A stretch of DNA of 17,540 bases. Origin: Propionibacterium sp. (GTDB lineage: Bacteria > Actinomycetota > Actinomycetes > Propionibacteriales > Propionibacteriaceae). Under the pieces are notes generated by a model. It was not told the DNA's origin, made no database searches, and worked only from the letters and a program-made list of their open reading frames with translations. How positions within the stretch are numbered: the stretch's first letter is position 1; each line of letters opens with the position of its first letter. Below, piece after piece: positions 6,892 through 14,043 of this stretch. The stretch is taken from assembly GCA_012837465.1 (NCBI GenBank), contig DURG01000134.1, positions 1-17,540 of the forward strand, read 5' to 3'. The translations under genes were made by a program, and so were the position numbers.

Positions 6892-7536
6892 ATGACCTGG
6901 TCAGACCTGCTGCCCTTCATGGGCCTCACCATCCGTTGCGGCGAACTGTCGCTGAGCGCGATGACGCCCGATGACATCCCTGGGTTGTTGGCCGTCGCCG
7001 ACCGCGGGATCGTGCCCGAGTGCAGCGGCTACCCGTTCATCACGGACTGGGCCCTCCTTCCCACCGAGGAGCGCAACGCCAACTCGAGCCAGTTCTACTT
7101 CGGTGTGTGGAGCCGCTTCAGCCCTGAGGCCTTCGAATTGCTGATGGTGGTTCGGGAGGGCGAGCAGATCGTCGGTGCCCAAGACCTGCGGGCCCTGGAT
7201 TTCGCGATCCGCCGCACCGGACACACCGGATCCTGGCTGGGGCGTGAGTTCCACGGGAGGGGCATTGGCACCAGGATGCGGCAGATGGTGTGTGCATTCG
7301 CCTTCGACGAACTGGGCGCCGTCGAGATGCGCACCGAGGCATACGCCGACAATCCCACCTCCAACCGAGTGAGCCAGAAGACCGGCTACGTGGAGTTCGA
7401 CCGGGCCCGGGTCACCAGGCTCGGCGAGTTGGCGACAGAGGTGCGGTACAGGCTCACGCCGGAGTCGCTGAACCGGCCGGAGGAACCCATCGAGGTCACG
7501 GGTGCCGACGCGCTGAGGGCGTATCTGGGGATCTGA
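6892..7536 (+). CDS. GNAT-family N-acetyltransferase (RimJ/RimL-like)
   Basis: A 214-residue protein with a GNAT fold. The acetyl-CoA motif A is GREFHGRGIGTRM (about 117-129, with the R-G-x-G-T pyrophosphate loop), and motif B is the ADNPTSNRVSQKTGYVEF stretch (about 152-169), typical of RimJ/RimL-type acetyltransferases. The acceptor is unknown; related proteins acetylate N-terminal amines of ribosomal proteins or small molecules such as antibiotics. The final 45 residues (after the GNAT core) form an extension with NRPEEP. The start lacks an SD but fits a leaderless transcript. Monocistronic: it lies between a terminator and an inverted repeat, convergent with the SCO1 gene. Confidence 0.9.
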   Translation: MTWSDLLPFMGLTIRCGELSLSAMTPDDIPGLLAVADRGIVPECSGYPFITDWALLPTEERNANSSQFYFGVWSRFSPEAFELLMVVREGEQIVGAQDLRALDFAIRRTGHTGSWLGREFHGRGIGTRMRQMVCAFAFDELGAVEMRTEAYADNPTSNRVSQKTGYVEFDRARVTRLGELATEVRYRLTPESLNRPEEPIEVTGADALRAYLGI

Positions 7537-7541
7537 GGAAT

Positions 7542-7558
7542 CGTTACTTTAAGTAACG
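7542..7558. repeat. Perfect 8-bp inverted repeat (possible operator or bidirectional terminator)
   Basis: CGTTACTTTAAGTAACG is a perfect palindrome with a single central base, AT-rich in a GC-rich setting, beginning 6 bases after the acetyltransferase stop. It lies between two convergent genes. No U tract follows on either strand, so a terminator role is uncertain. Confidence 0.6.
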
Positions 7559-7669
7559 GGGGAGGGACGACGGCGTGGTCGAGGTGTCGCACAGGCTGCG
7601 GGGGCCCTTCGACCTGCTGCGCTGCTCGTTCCTCGCAGGCGGCAGACTCAGGGACCGAATGCGCGGCAG

Positions 7670-8293
7670 TCAGCTGGCGATGAGGCGCTCGTAGTCCTCG
7701 CGGAGTTCCCCGGGCGGGATCTCGTTCCAGACGACCTTCATCTTGCGATCCTCGCCGAAGCCGAGGATGTAGGTGCCGTGGTCGACCTCGTAGCCGCCGG
7801 ATGGCAGCTTCTTGCCGTCCTCGATGTTGATGCCGACGGTGAGCGCGGCTGCCTTGATCTCGTCCAGGTCGCCGCTGAGGCCGATGAACGACTCGTCGAC
7901 GCGGCGCAGGTACTCCTTGAGCACCTCGGGGGTGTCGCGGGCCGGGTCCGTGGTCACGACGATCAGCGTCACGTCGTCGACGAGGTCCTCGGGCAGGCGG
8001 CGCTTCGCGGTGGCCATGTCGGCCATGATGCCCGGGCACACATCAGGACAGTTGGTGTAGCCGAAGAACAGCACCACGGCCTTCGTCGACGGGTCTTTTG
8101 CCAGGTTGTACTCGTTGCCGTCCTGGTCGGTCAGCACCACCTCGGGCAGCGGGTTGGCGCCGCCCTCGAGGTAGGTGCCGTGCCAGTCGGCGCCCGCGGC
8201 GTCGATCTGGGCGGCCGGCTCGTCGGAATCAGGGGTGCAGGCGGCGAGCAGGGCGACCGCCCCGGCACCGAGGAGGGTGCGGCGACGCATCAT
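7670..8293 (-). CDS. SCO1/SenC copper-chaperone lipoprotein
   Basis: A 207-residue lipoprotein. The N-terminus MMRRRTLLGAGAVALLAAC is a signal peptide with lipobox LAAC (C19 lipidated), so the protein is anchored outside the cytoplasmic membrane. The thioredoxin-like SCO fold shows the copper motif TNCPDVCP (C82, C86) and the conserved distal histidine in VDHGTYILGF (H172). SCO proteins deliver copper to, or reduce, the CuA site of cytochrome c oxidase. The ATG overlaps the trpA stop by 4 nt (ATGA), so it is translated with the tryptophan operon although the functions are unrelated; ATG 8290 is an alternative start. Last gene of the run; no clear terminator follows directly. Confidence 0.93.
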   Translation of the reverse strand: MMRRRTLLGAGAVALLAACTPDSDEPAAQIDAAGADWHGTYLEGGANPLPEVVLTDQDGNEYNLAKDPSTKAVVLFFGYTNCPDVCPGIMADMATAKRRLPEDLVDDVTLIVVTTDPARDTPEVLKEYLRRVDESFIGLSGDLDEIKAAALTVGINIEDGKKLPSGGYEVDHGTYILGFGEDRKMKVVWNEIPPGELREDYERLIAS

Positions 8294-9138
8294 CGGCGCG
8301 CCCTTTCCACGCCTGCGGCGAGGTCGTCGGAGAGCTCGCGGAGCTTGACGAGGTCGCCGGCCATGTCGCGGCCGTCGGAGCCCATGGTCTTGACCAGTGC
8401 GGAGCCGACGATCACCAGGTCGGCGAAACTGCCGATCTCCGCGGCCTGCTCGCCGTTGCTGACGCCCAGGCCGATGCCCACCGGGAGGGTGGGGTCTGCG
8501 GCGCGGGCCCGCTCGACGATGACGGGGGCGGCGTCCGAGGTCTTGTCGCGGACGCCGGTCACGCCCATCACGGACGAGGCGTAGACCCAGCCCCGGCAGG
8601 ATTCCATGGTCATCCTGATGCGCTCATCCGTCGAGGACGGAGCGATGAGGAACACCCGGTCCACGTCGTGCGCATCGCTGGCCTCGAACCACTCGGGGCA
8701 GTCGTCCGGTGGCAGGTCAGGCGTGATGATGCCCGCGCCACCAGCGGCCGACAGGTCGCGCGCGAACGCGTCGACCCCGTAGGCCTCCACGAGGTTCCAG
8801 TAGGTCATCACCATGGGAGTGGCGCCCTTGGAGGCGACTGCCTCGACGGCGCGGAAGGCGTCGCTGACGCGGACGCCGCGCTCGCGGGCGCGCGTGGTGG
8901 CGTGCTGGATGACGAGGCCGTCCATCAACGGATCCGAGTACGGGATGCCGATCTCGACGATGTCGGCGCCGCGGCCCTGAGAACCCTCGACGACGGCCTT
9001 CACGACCTCGAGCGAGTCGTCGACGCTCGGGTAGCCGACCGGGAAGTAGGCGACCAGTGCCGGGCGGCCCTCGTCGAGGCACCGTGCGACGATGGCGCCG
9101 GACTTGCCGAGGCGCTTGGGATCTGTGAACTGGCTCAT
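8290..9138 (-). CDS. trpA: Tryptophan synthase alpha chain
   Basis: A 282-residue TIM-barrel enzyme that cleaves indole-3-glycerol phosphate to indole and glyceraldehyde 3-phosphate within the TrpA2B2 complex. The signature VEIGIPYSDPLMDG (61-74) contains the catalytic pair E62 and D73 (equivalent to E. coli E49 and D60). The C-terminal phosphate loop is GIGLGVSNGEQA, then GSALVK. ATG 9138 overlaps the trpB stop by 4 nt (ATGA); its own stop overlaps the SCO1 start by 4 nt. The open frame continues further upstream inside trpB, but the product there is not trp-like and is out of frame with trpB, so the ATGA start is right. Confidence 0.97.
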   Translation of the reverse strand: MSQFTDPKRLGKSGAIVARCLDEGRPALVAYFPVGYPSVDDSLEVVKAVVEGSQGRGADIVEIGIPYSDPLMDGLVIQHATTRARERGVRVSDAFRAVEAVASKGATPMVMTYWNLVEAYGVDAFARDLSAAGGAGIITPDLPPDDCPEWFEASDAHDVDRVFLIAPSSTDERIRMTMESCRGWVYASSVMGVTGVRDKTSDAAPVIVERARAADPTLPVGIGLGVSNGEQAAEIGSFADLVIVGSALVKTMGSDGRDMAGDLVKLRELSDDLAAGVERARR

Positions 9139-10370
9139 TCGAACGCCCCCACGGTGACATCGGGTTCCCCGGCGAGGCCGAAGTAGGAGAAGGCAGTGTC
9201 CACGTCCTTGTCGCCGCGGCCGGAGAGGCACACGAGGATCGACGGCGTGGCCTGCGGGTCCTCCTCTGCGATGCGGCGGCCCAGGCGGAGCGCCCCCGCC
9301 ACGGCGTGCGCCGATTCGATGGCCGGGATGATGCCCTCGGTCTGGGTCAGGAGCTTGAAGGCCGCCATGGCCTCGTCGTCGCTGACCGGTTCGTAGACGG
9401 CGCGGCCGCTGTCGGCGAGGTGGGCGTGCTCCGGGCCGACGCCCGGGTAGTCGAGCCCGGCCGAGATCGAGTGCGACTCGATGGTCTGGCCATCCTCGTC
9501 CTGCAGCAAGTAGGTGCGGGCGCCGTGCAGCACGCCGGGGGTGCCCGCGTTGATGGTGGCGGCGTGGCGGCCGGATTCGATGCCGTCGCCTCCGGCCTCG
9601 AAGCCGTAGAGGCCGACGCCCTCGTCCCCGATGAACTCGTAGAACATGCCGATGGCGTTGGAACCGCCGCCGACGCAGGCCGCAACGTAATCGGGCAGGG
9701 CGCCGTGGTCGTCGAGCATCTGCTGGCGGGCCTCGACGGAGATAACGCGCTGCAGTTCGCGCACCAGGTACGGGAACGGGTGGGGCCCACCGACGGTGCC
9801 GATGAGGTAGTGCGTGTTGTCCACGGTGGTGACCCAGTCGCGCATGGCCTCGTTCATCGCGTCCTTGAGGGTGCGCGACCCGGCAGCGACGGCGTAGACC
9901 TCCGCGCCGAGCAACTGCATGCGGGCGACGTTGACGGACTGGCGCTGGGTGTCGAGTTCGCCCATGTAGACGCGGCACTCGAGGCCGAGCAGCGCGGCCG
10001 CAGTGGCCGTGGCCACGCCGTGCTGGCCGGCGCCGGTCTCGGCGATCACACGGGTCTTGCCCATCCGCTTGGTGAGGAGTGCCTGGCCGAGCACGTTGTT
10101 GACCTTGTGGGCGCCGGTGTGATTGAGGTCCTCGCGCTTGAGGAGGATGCGGGCGTTGCCGGCGTGCTGCGACAGGCTCTCTGCGACGGTGATCGGCGTC
10201 GGGCGGCCGGCGTAGTCGCGCTGGAGCTTGGCCAGGTCCGCGTGGAACTGGGGATCCGCCCAGGCGTCGTCGAACGCAGCGATCAACTCATTGAGCGCCG
10301 CCTGCAGCGCTTCGGGCACGAAGCGGCCGCCGTAACGACCGAAGTGCCCCCGAGAATCGGGAAGGCTCAT
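9135..10370 (-). CDS. trpB: Tryptophan synthase beta chain
   Basis: A 411-residue PLP enzyme that joins indole and serine to make tryptophan. LNHTGAHKVNN (82-92) holds the PLP lysine K89; ETGAGQHG (111-118) holds the catalytic E111; CVGGGSNAIG binds the PLP phosphate; HSISAGLDYPGVGPEH is the substrate and monovalent-cation region; CLSGRGDKD is near the end. This is the TrpB1 type that pairs with TrpA. The start overlaps the trpC stop by 4 nt (ATGA). Confidence 0.98.
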   Translation of the reverse strand: MSLPDSRGHFGRYGGRFVPEALQAALNELIAAFDDAWADPQFHADLAKLQRDYAGRPTPITVAESLSQHAGNARILLKREDLNHTGAHKVNNVLGQALLTKRMGKTRVIAETGAGQHGVATATAAALLGLECRVYMGELDTQRQSVNVARMQLLGAEVYAVAAGSRTLKDAMNEAMRDWVTTVDNTHYLIGTVGGPHPFPYLVRELQRVISVEARQQMLDDHGALPDYVAACVGGGSNAIGMFYEFIGDEGVGLYGFEAGGDGIESGRHAATINAGTPGVLHGARTYLLQDEDGQTIESHSISAGLDYPGVGPEHAHLADSGRAVYEPVSDDEAMAAFKLLTQTEGIIPAIESAHAVAGALRLGRRIAEEDPQATPSILVCLSGRGDKDVDTAFSYFGLAGEPDVTVGAFE

Positions 10371-11164
10371 GAACGGGTTGCCCTTTCTGCGGCGGCCATG
10401 AAGCTGCCGATGGCGTGGGTGGGGTCACCGTGCTTGACGAGTGCCTCACCCACCAGAATAACGTCGGCCCCCTCGGCGGCAACCCGCGCGACGTCGTCTT
10501 CTGTGAGGATCCCTGACTCAGCGACCTTCACAGCCGCGTCGCCGATGCGCTCGGCGAGCTTGCCGAACGTGGCAAGGTCGACGTCCAGGGTCTTCAGGTT
10601 GCGGTTGTTGACGCCGATGAGTTCAGCCCCGACGGCGAGCGCCCGGTCGACCTCTTCGGCGGTGTGGGTCTCCACGAGCGGCGTCATGCCGAGGTCCTTG
10701 GCGAGCGTCAGGAAGCGGGTGAGTTCCTCGTCGGTCAGCGACGCGACGATGAGCAGCACGAGGTCGGCGCCGTGTGCCCGCGCCTCGTGGAACTGGTACT
10801 CCTCGACCATGAAATCCTTGCGCAGCACCGGCACCTGCACGCGGGCGCGGACTGCGTCGAGGTCCGCGAGGGAACCGTTGAAGCGGTGCTTCTCCGTGAG
10901 CACGGAGATCGCCGCGGCCCCGCCATCGGCGTAGGACGAGGCGAGCGCGGCTGGATCAGCGATGTCCGCGAGGTCCCCCTTGGACGGCGACTTGCGCTTC
11001 ACCTCGGAGATCACGGCGAGTTCGGGTGCCCGGAATCTGGGCATGGGATCCAGCGCGGGCGGCGCCGCCTGCGCTTCGCGGATCACGTCGTCGAGTGGCG
11101 TCGCCGCCTTTCGGTCCTCGAGGTCACGCCGGACGCCGGCGATGATGTCGTCGAGGACGGTCAC
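10367..11164 (-). CDS. trpC: Indole-3-glycerol-phosphate synthase
   Basis: A 265-residue TIM-barrel enzyme that decarboxylates and cyclises carboxyphenylaminodeoxyribulose phosphate to indole-3-glycerol phosphate. Motifs: ISEVKRKSPSKG (52-63, with E54 and K56), VPVLRKDFMVEEYQ (112-125, catalytic K117), GVNNRNLKT, AESGI and ILVGEALVK. It is a stand-alone TrpC with no fused TrpF. The chosen GTG at 11164 overlaps the preceding stop by 4 nt (GTGA) and begins VLDDIIAGVRRDLEDRK, the usual actinobacterial TrpC N-terminus; the frame is open upstream but not protein-like. Confidence 0.96.
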   Translation of the reverse strand: MTVLDDIIAGVRRDLEDRKAATPLDDVIREAQAAPPALDPMPRFRAPELAVISEVKRKSPSKGDLADIADPAALASSYADGGAAAISVLTEKHRFNGSLADLDAVRARVQVPVLRKDFMVEEYQFHEARAHGADLVLLIVASLTDEELTRFLTLAKDLGMTPLVETHTAEEVDRALAVGAELIGVNNRNLKTLDVDLATFGKLAERIGDAAVKVAESGILTEDDVARVAAEGADVILVGEALVKHGDPTHAIGSFMAAAERATRS

Positions 11165-11367
11165 GGCTGACCGAGACCCATGGCCTTCATGACGGCGGCG
11201 GCCAGGGCACCGATGACGATGACGGCTGTGCCGACGATGACCCAGGTCCAGGCAGGACCGAGCATCGCGGCGATGGCCACGATGATGAAGCCGACTGCGA
11301 CCAACGCGGAGCCGGCCCATGCCGCCGGGCTCCGGCCGTGGTGGTAGTACTTCGGGGTACGTGCCAT
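11161..11367 (-). CDS. HGxxPAAW-family small membrane protein
   Basis: A 68-residue protein with HGRSPAAW at residues 10-17, the hallmark of a small actinobacterial family encoded between trpE and trpC. Two membrane segments follow (about 18-36 and 41-60), giving a hairpin with both ends on one side. Function is unknown; position suggests a link to tryptophan synthesis or simply conserved operon location. ATG 11367 has AAAGG eight bases upstream, and the stop overlaps the trpC GTG by 4 nt. It is the only gene of the operon with a real gap (50 bp) before it. Confidence 0.87.
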   Translation of the reverse strand: MARTPKYYHHGRSPAAWAGSALVAVGFIIVAIAAMLGPAWTWVIVGTAVIVIGALAAAVMKAMGLGQP

Positions 11368-11417
11368 GAGCACAGCCTTTCTAAGCTTGGAACGAGGTTC
11401 GGAACGAGAGCCTACCC

Positions 11418-11576
11418 TCATTCGGTGGGGTCGGCATCGTCGTCCATCGCCTTCCAGAGGTCCTCGGGCTTCTCGGGTGCCTTGTCGCCGGGCTTGTTCC
11501 GGCGGGGCTTCCAGAACCACACGAGCAGCGCGCCTGACGCCAGCACGCCGAGTACCGGCCAGATGACCTCGGTCAT
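11418..11576 (-). CDS. 52-residue single-pass membrane protein in the trp operon
   Basis: ATG 11576 overlaps the trpE stop by 4 nt (ATGA). The protein has one membrane segment (about residues 5-22, ending in VWFWKPRR) and a charged tail ending DLWKAMDDDADPTE. Other actinobacteria usually carry at this place a four-pass Trp-biosynthesis-associated membrane protein (Trp_oprn_chp) of about 170-200 residues, whose tail, as I recall, also ends in a W-x-A-x(4-5)-DPT type motif. I infer that this may be a shrunken relative retaining only the last membrane segment and tail, or an unrelated replacement. Operon position and coupling make it a likely real gene. Confidence 0.75.
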   Translation of the reverse strand: MTEVIWPVLGVLASGALLVWFWKPRRNKPGDKAPEKPEDLWKAMDDDADPTE

Positions 11577-13063
11577 GCGGTGGCCATCGACTCGGCGCGG
11601 CCGATCGCGGCGACGACGGCGCGGGCCTTGTGGGAGCACTCGGCGTCCTCGGTCTCGGGGACCGAATCGGCGACGATGCCCGCGCCCGCCTGGACATGGG
11701 CCACACCGTCGGCCAGGACGGCCGTGCGGATGGCGATGGCAACGTCGGAGTTGCCGGCGAAGTCGAAGTAACCCACCACTCCCCCGTAGAGCCCGCGTCG
11801 TGAGACCTCGAGGCGGTCGATGATCTCCATCGCCCGCACCTTCGGGGCGCCGGAGAGCGTGCCGGCAGGGAAGCAGGAGAGCGTGGCGTCGAGCGCCGTG
11901 TGCTCAGACCGGATGCGCCCGGAGACCGCCGCCTCCAGGTGCATGATGTGGCTGTAGCGCCGGATCTGCATGAACTCGTGCACCGTGACCGAGCCCGGCT
12001 CGCAGATGCGGCCCAGGTCGTTGCGGCCGAGGTCGACCAGCATGAGGTGCTCCGATCGTTCCTTGGGGTCCGCCAGCAGTTCCTCGGCGAGCGCGTGGTC
12101 CTCCTCGGGCGTGGCGCCGCGGGGCCGCGAGCCGGCGATGGGCCGCGTCGTCGCCATGGCGTCCTTGACGGTGACCAGCGCCTCGGGGCTGGAGCCCACG
12201 ACGTCGAATCCCGGCAGGCGCAGCAGGTAGAGGTACGGGCTGGGGTTGGTGAGGCGCAGGGCCCGGTACACGTCGAAGGCATCGGCCTGGGTCGGGATGT
12301 CGAAGCGCTGCGAGACGACGATCTGGAAGGCCTCGCCGGCGCGGATCTCCTCCTTGGCCTCCTCGACCATCTGGCAGAACTCCTCGGAGGTACGCTGCCG
12401 CTCCACGTTGGGCGTGGCGGGCTCACCCTCCTGGCACACCAGCGCGACGCGCGGCTGGCGCACCTGTTCCGCCATGGCCTCGACGGCGGCGACGGCGCCG
12501 TGGTAGGCCCGCTCGGCGCCCTCGTCGGTGCCGTCGTAGTTGATGGCGTTGGCGATCAGCCACAACTCGCCGCTGTGGTGGTCGAGGACGGCCACCTCGG
12601 AGCTCAGCATCATCACCAGTTCGGGGAGTTGGAGTTCGTCGACGGTGGTCTCGGGCAGCTTCTCGAGCCGCCGCACCACGTCGTAGCCGAGGTAGCCCAC
12701 CATGCCGGCGTGGAACGGCGGGAGGCCGGGGGTGGCCGGCGTGGCCAGTTCGCGCAGCGTCTCGCGCAGGACGGCGAGGGGGTCGCCGTCGGCCGGGATC
12801 CCCACCAGCTCACGTCCGATCCAGGTGGCCTGGCCGCCCTGCTCGGTCAGCGTGGCGGCCGAGCGAACCCCGATGAACGAGTAGCGCGACCACACGCCCG
12901 CCTCGGCGGATTCGAACAGGAAGGTGCCCTCCCGGGTCCCGCAGAGGGCCTGATAGACGGCCACCGGGGTGAGGTCGTCGGCGAGCAGCTTGGCGTGCAC
13001 GCTGATGACGCGGCGTTGGTTGGCGAGCTCGACGAACTCCTCGAGTGTGGGCGAGACGATCAC
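11573..13063 (-). CDS. trpE: Anthranilate synthase component I
   Basis: A 496-residue enzyme that makes anthranilate from chorismate with ammonia supplied by TrpG. The N-terminal domain contains FLFESAEAG (48-56), the ES of the tryptophan feedback site, followed by WSRYSFIG. The catalytic domain shows GSSPEALV, RPIAGSRPRG, EHLMLVDLGRNDLGRIC, the HIMHLEAAVSG histidine, CFPAGTLSGAPKVRAMEI, RRGLYGGVVGYF and AGAGIVADS, all intact. GTG 13063 overlaps the hisI stop by 4 nt (GTGA) with GAGGA six bases upstream. No trpG lies beside it, so the glutamine amidotransferase must be encoded elsewhere. Confidence 0.97.
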   Translation of the reverse strand: MIVSPTLEEFVELANQRRVISVHAKLLADDLTPVAVYQALCGTREGTFLFESAEAGVWSRYSFIGVRSAATLTEQGGQATWIGRELVGIPADGDPLAVLRETLRELATPATPGLPPFHAGMVGYLGYDVVRRLEKLPETTVDELQLPELVMMLSSEVAVLDHHSGELWLIANAINYDGTDEGAERAYHGAVAAVEAMAEQVRQPRVALVCQEGEPATPNVERQRTSEEFCQMVEEAKEEIRAGEAFQIVVSQRFDIPTQADAFDVYRALRLTNPSPYLYLLRLPGFDVVGSSPEALVTVKDAMATTRPIAGSRPRGATPEEDHALAEELLADPKERSEHLMLVDLGRNDLGRICEPGSVTVHEFMQIRRYSHIMHLEAAVSGRIRSEHTALDATLSCFPAGTLSGAPKVRAMEIIDRLEVSRRGLYGGVVGYFDFAGNSDVAIAIRTAVLADGVAHVQAGAGIVADSVPETEDAECSHKARAVVAAIGRAESMATA

Positions 13064-13386
13064 TGGGCGTCCTCTGCGGTGAGCGGGGTGAAGAAGCAGG
13101 TGCGGTTGCCGGTGTGGCAGGCGGCGCCGGTCTGGCGCACGGTGAGCAGGACGGTGTCGCCGTCGCAGTCGAGGGCGACGTCGACGACGGACTGGTGGTG
13201 GCCGGAGGTCTCCCCCTTGACCCAGAACTCCTGCCGCGACCTCGACCAGTAGGTGGCCCTGCCGGTGGTCAGGGTGCGCCGGAGCGCCTCCTCGTTCATC
13301 CAGGCCATCATCAGGACCTCGCGGGTGTCGGCGTCCTGGGCGATGGCGGGCACGAGCCCGTCGGCGTTGTAGGTCACGGTTGGCAT
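13060..13386 (-). CDS. hisI: Phosphoribosyl-AMP cyclohydrolase
   Basis: A 108-residue enzyme that opens the adenine ring of phosphoribosyl-AMP, the third step of histidine synthesis. Metal ligands are all visible: D73, D75 and D77 (Mg site, DCDGD) and C74, C90 and C97 (Zn site). It is the short single-domain form without the HisE pyrophosphohydrolase. ATG 13386 starts PTVTYNADGLVPAI; the frame is open further upstream but would run antisense through the neighbouring gene. There is no clear SD; CAGAAT six bases upstream suggests a leaderless start. First gene of the trp operon, overlapping trpE by 4 nt. Confidence 0.96.
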   Translation of the reverse strand: MPTVTYNADGLVPAIAQDADTREVLMMAWMNEEALRRTLTTGRATYWSRSRQEFWVKGETSGHHQSVVDVALDCDGDTVLLTVRQTGAACHTGNRTCFFTPLTAEDAQ

Positions 13387-13392
13387 GGGGCC

Positions 13393-13398
13393 ATTCTG
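13393..13398 (-). promoter_or_regulatory. Candidate -10 box of the hisI-trp operon
   Basis: CAGAAT on the minus strand lies six bases before the hisI ATG. The whole operon promoter must fit within this 48-bp divergent spacer or in the next gene. There is no room for a leader peptide or T-box, so attenuation at the head of this operon is unlikely. Confidence 0.35.
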
Positions 13399-13421
13399 CC
13401 GCACCTCTGGAACGGCCCTCG

Positions 13422-13427
13422 TAGACT
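13422..13427 (+). promoter_or_regulatory. -10 box for leaderless TIGR03085 gene
   Basis: TAGACT fits TANNNT and ends seven bases before ATG 13435, with no SD. It has the same geometry as the acetyltransferase promoter at 6879. Confidence 0.5.
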
Positions 13428-13434
13428 GCTCAGC

Positions 13435-14043
13435 ATGAAGTTCGCCCAGCGCCAGCGCGCCGCCCTCGCAGACCTGCTCGAAGAACTCGGCCCCTTCGCC
13501 CCCACGAAGTGCGAGGGGTGGCAGACGCAGGACCTGGCGGCCCACCTCTACATCCGTGAGCGCCGCCCCGACGCGCTGCCCGGCATCGGCTCGGAGAGGT
13601 TCGCCGACCGCACGCAGCGCATCCAGATGGCCGAACTGCACCGCAATGGCTTCCTGCCGATCGTGCAGGCCATCCGCACGCCGGGCTGGATCATGCGTCC
13701 ACTGGACAACCTGGTCAACTCCTCGGAGTTCTTCATCCACCACGAGGACGTGCTGCGCGCCAACGGCCGCTCCCAGACGCTGACGGCCAAGGAGCAGCAG
13801 CACCTGTGGCCCGTGGCCAAGGTGCTGGCCCGCAAGGCCCAGCACGCCTACCAGGGGCAGCTCACCTTGACCCGCACCGATACCGGCGCGCGCCAGAAGA
13901 TCGGGAAGGGCAACCGCCCCATCCACCTGAGCGGGCTGCCCTCCGAACTGCTGCTGTACCTGAGCGGCCGCGAGGCCGACGTCGAGGTCACCGGGGAAGA
14001 GGATGCCGTGGCGCGCTGGAAGGACGCCATCGGCAGCCTCTGA
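13435..14043 (+). CDS. TIGR03085-type metal-binding protein (DinB / maleylpyruvate-isomerase-like fold)
   Basis: A 202-residue protein. The N-terminal part has the mycothiol-dependent maleylpyruvate isomerase-like helical pattern: CEGWQTQDLAAHL with H37, then SEFFIHHEDVLRA in which E98 and H102 form an E-x3-H pair. H37, E98 and H102 match the layout of the three metal ligands in that superfamily. I recognise the TIGR03085 family, which is frequent in actinobacteria and often near hisI/trpE; its substrate is not known, and a thiol-dependent transferase or isomerase role is only a family-level guess. The start is leaderless-type. Its stop shares the palindrome TGATCA with the convergent gatB stop, with no base between the genes. 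Confidence 0.88.
   Translation: MKFAQRQRAALADLLEELGPFAPTKCEGWQTQDLAAHLYIRERRPDALPGIGSERFADRTQRIQMAELHRNGFLPIVQAIRTPGWIMRPLDNLVNSSEFFIHHEDVLRANGRSQTLTAKEQQHLWPVAKVLARKAQHAYQGQLTLTRTDTGARQKIGKGNRPIHLSGLPSELLLYLSGREADVEVTGEEDAVARWKDAIGSL

Noticed and set aside
9306..10934. A 542-codon open frame opposite trpB and trpC
   Set aside because: Crosses two well-supported genes on the other strand and shows no domain.
11900..13252. A 450-codon open frame opposite trpE and hisI
   Set aside because: Antisense shadow with biased composition and no motifs.
13387..13434. Trp attenuator, T-box or leader peptide before the trp operon
   Set aside because: The spacer is too short and no Trp codon run or T-box element is visible.
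13387..13926. N-terminal extension of hisI
   Set aside because: Would be antisense to the TIGR03085 gene and adds no HisI-like sequence.
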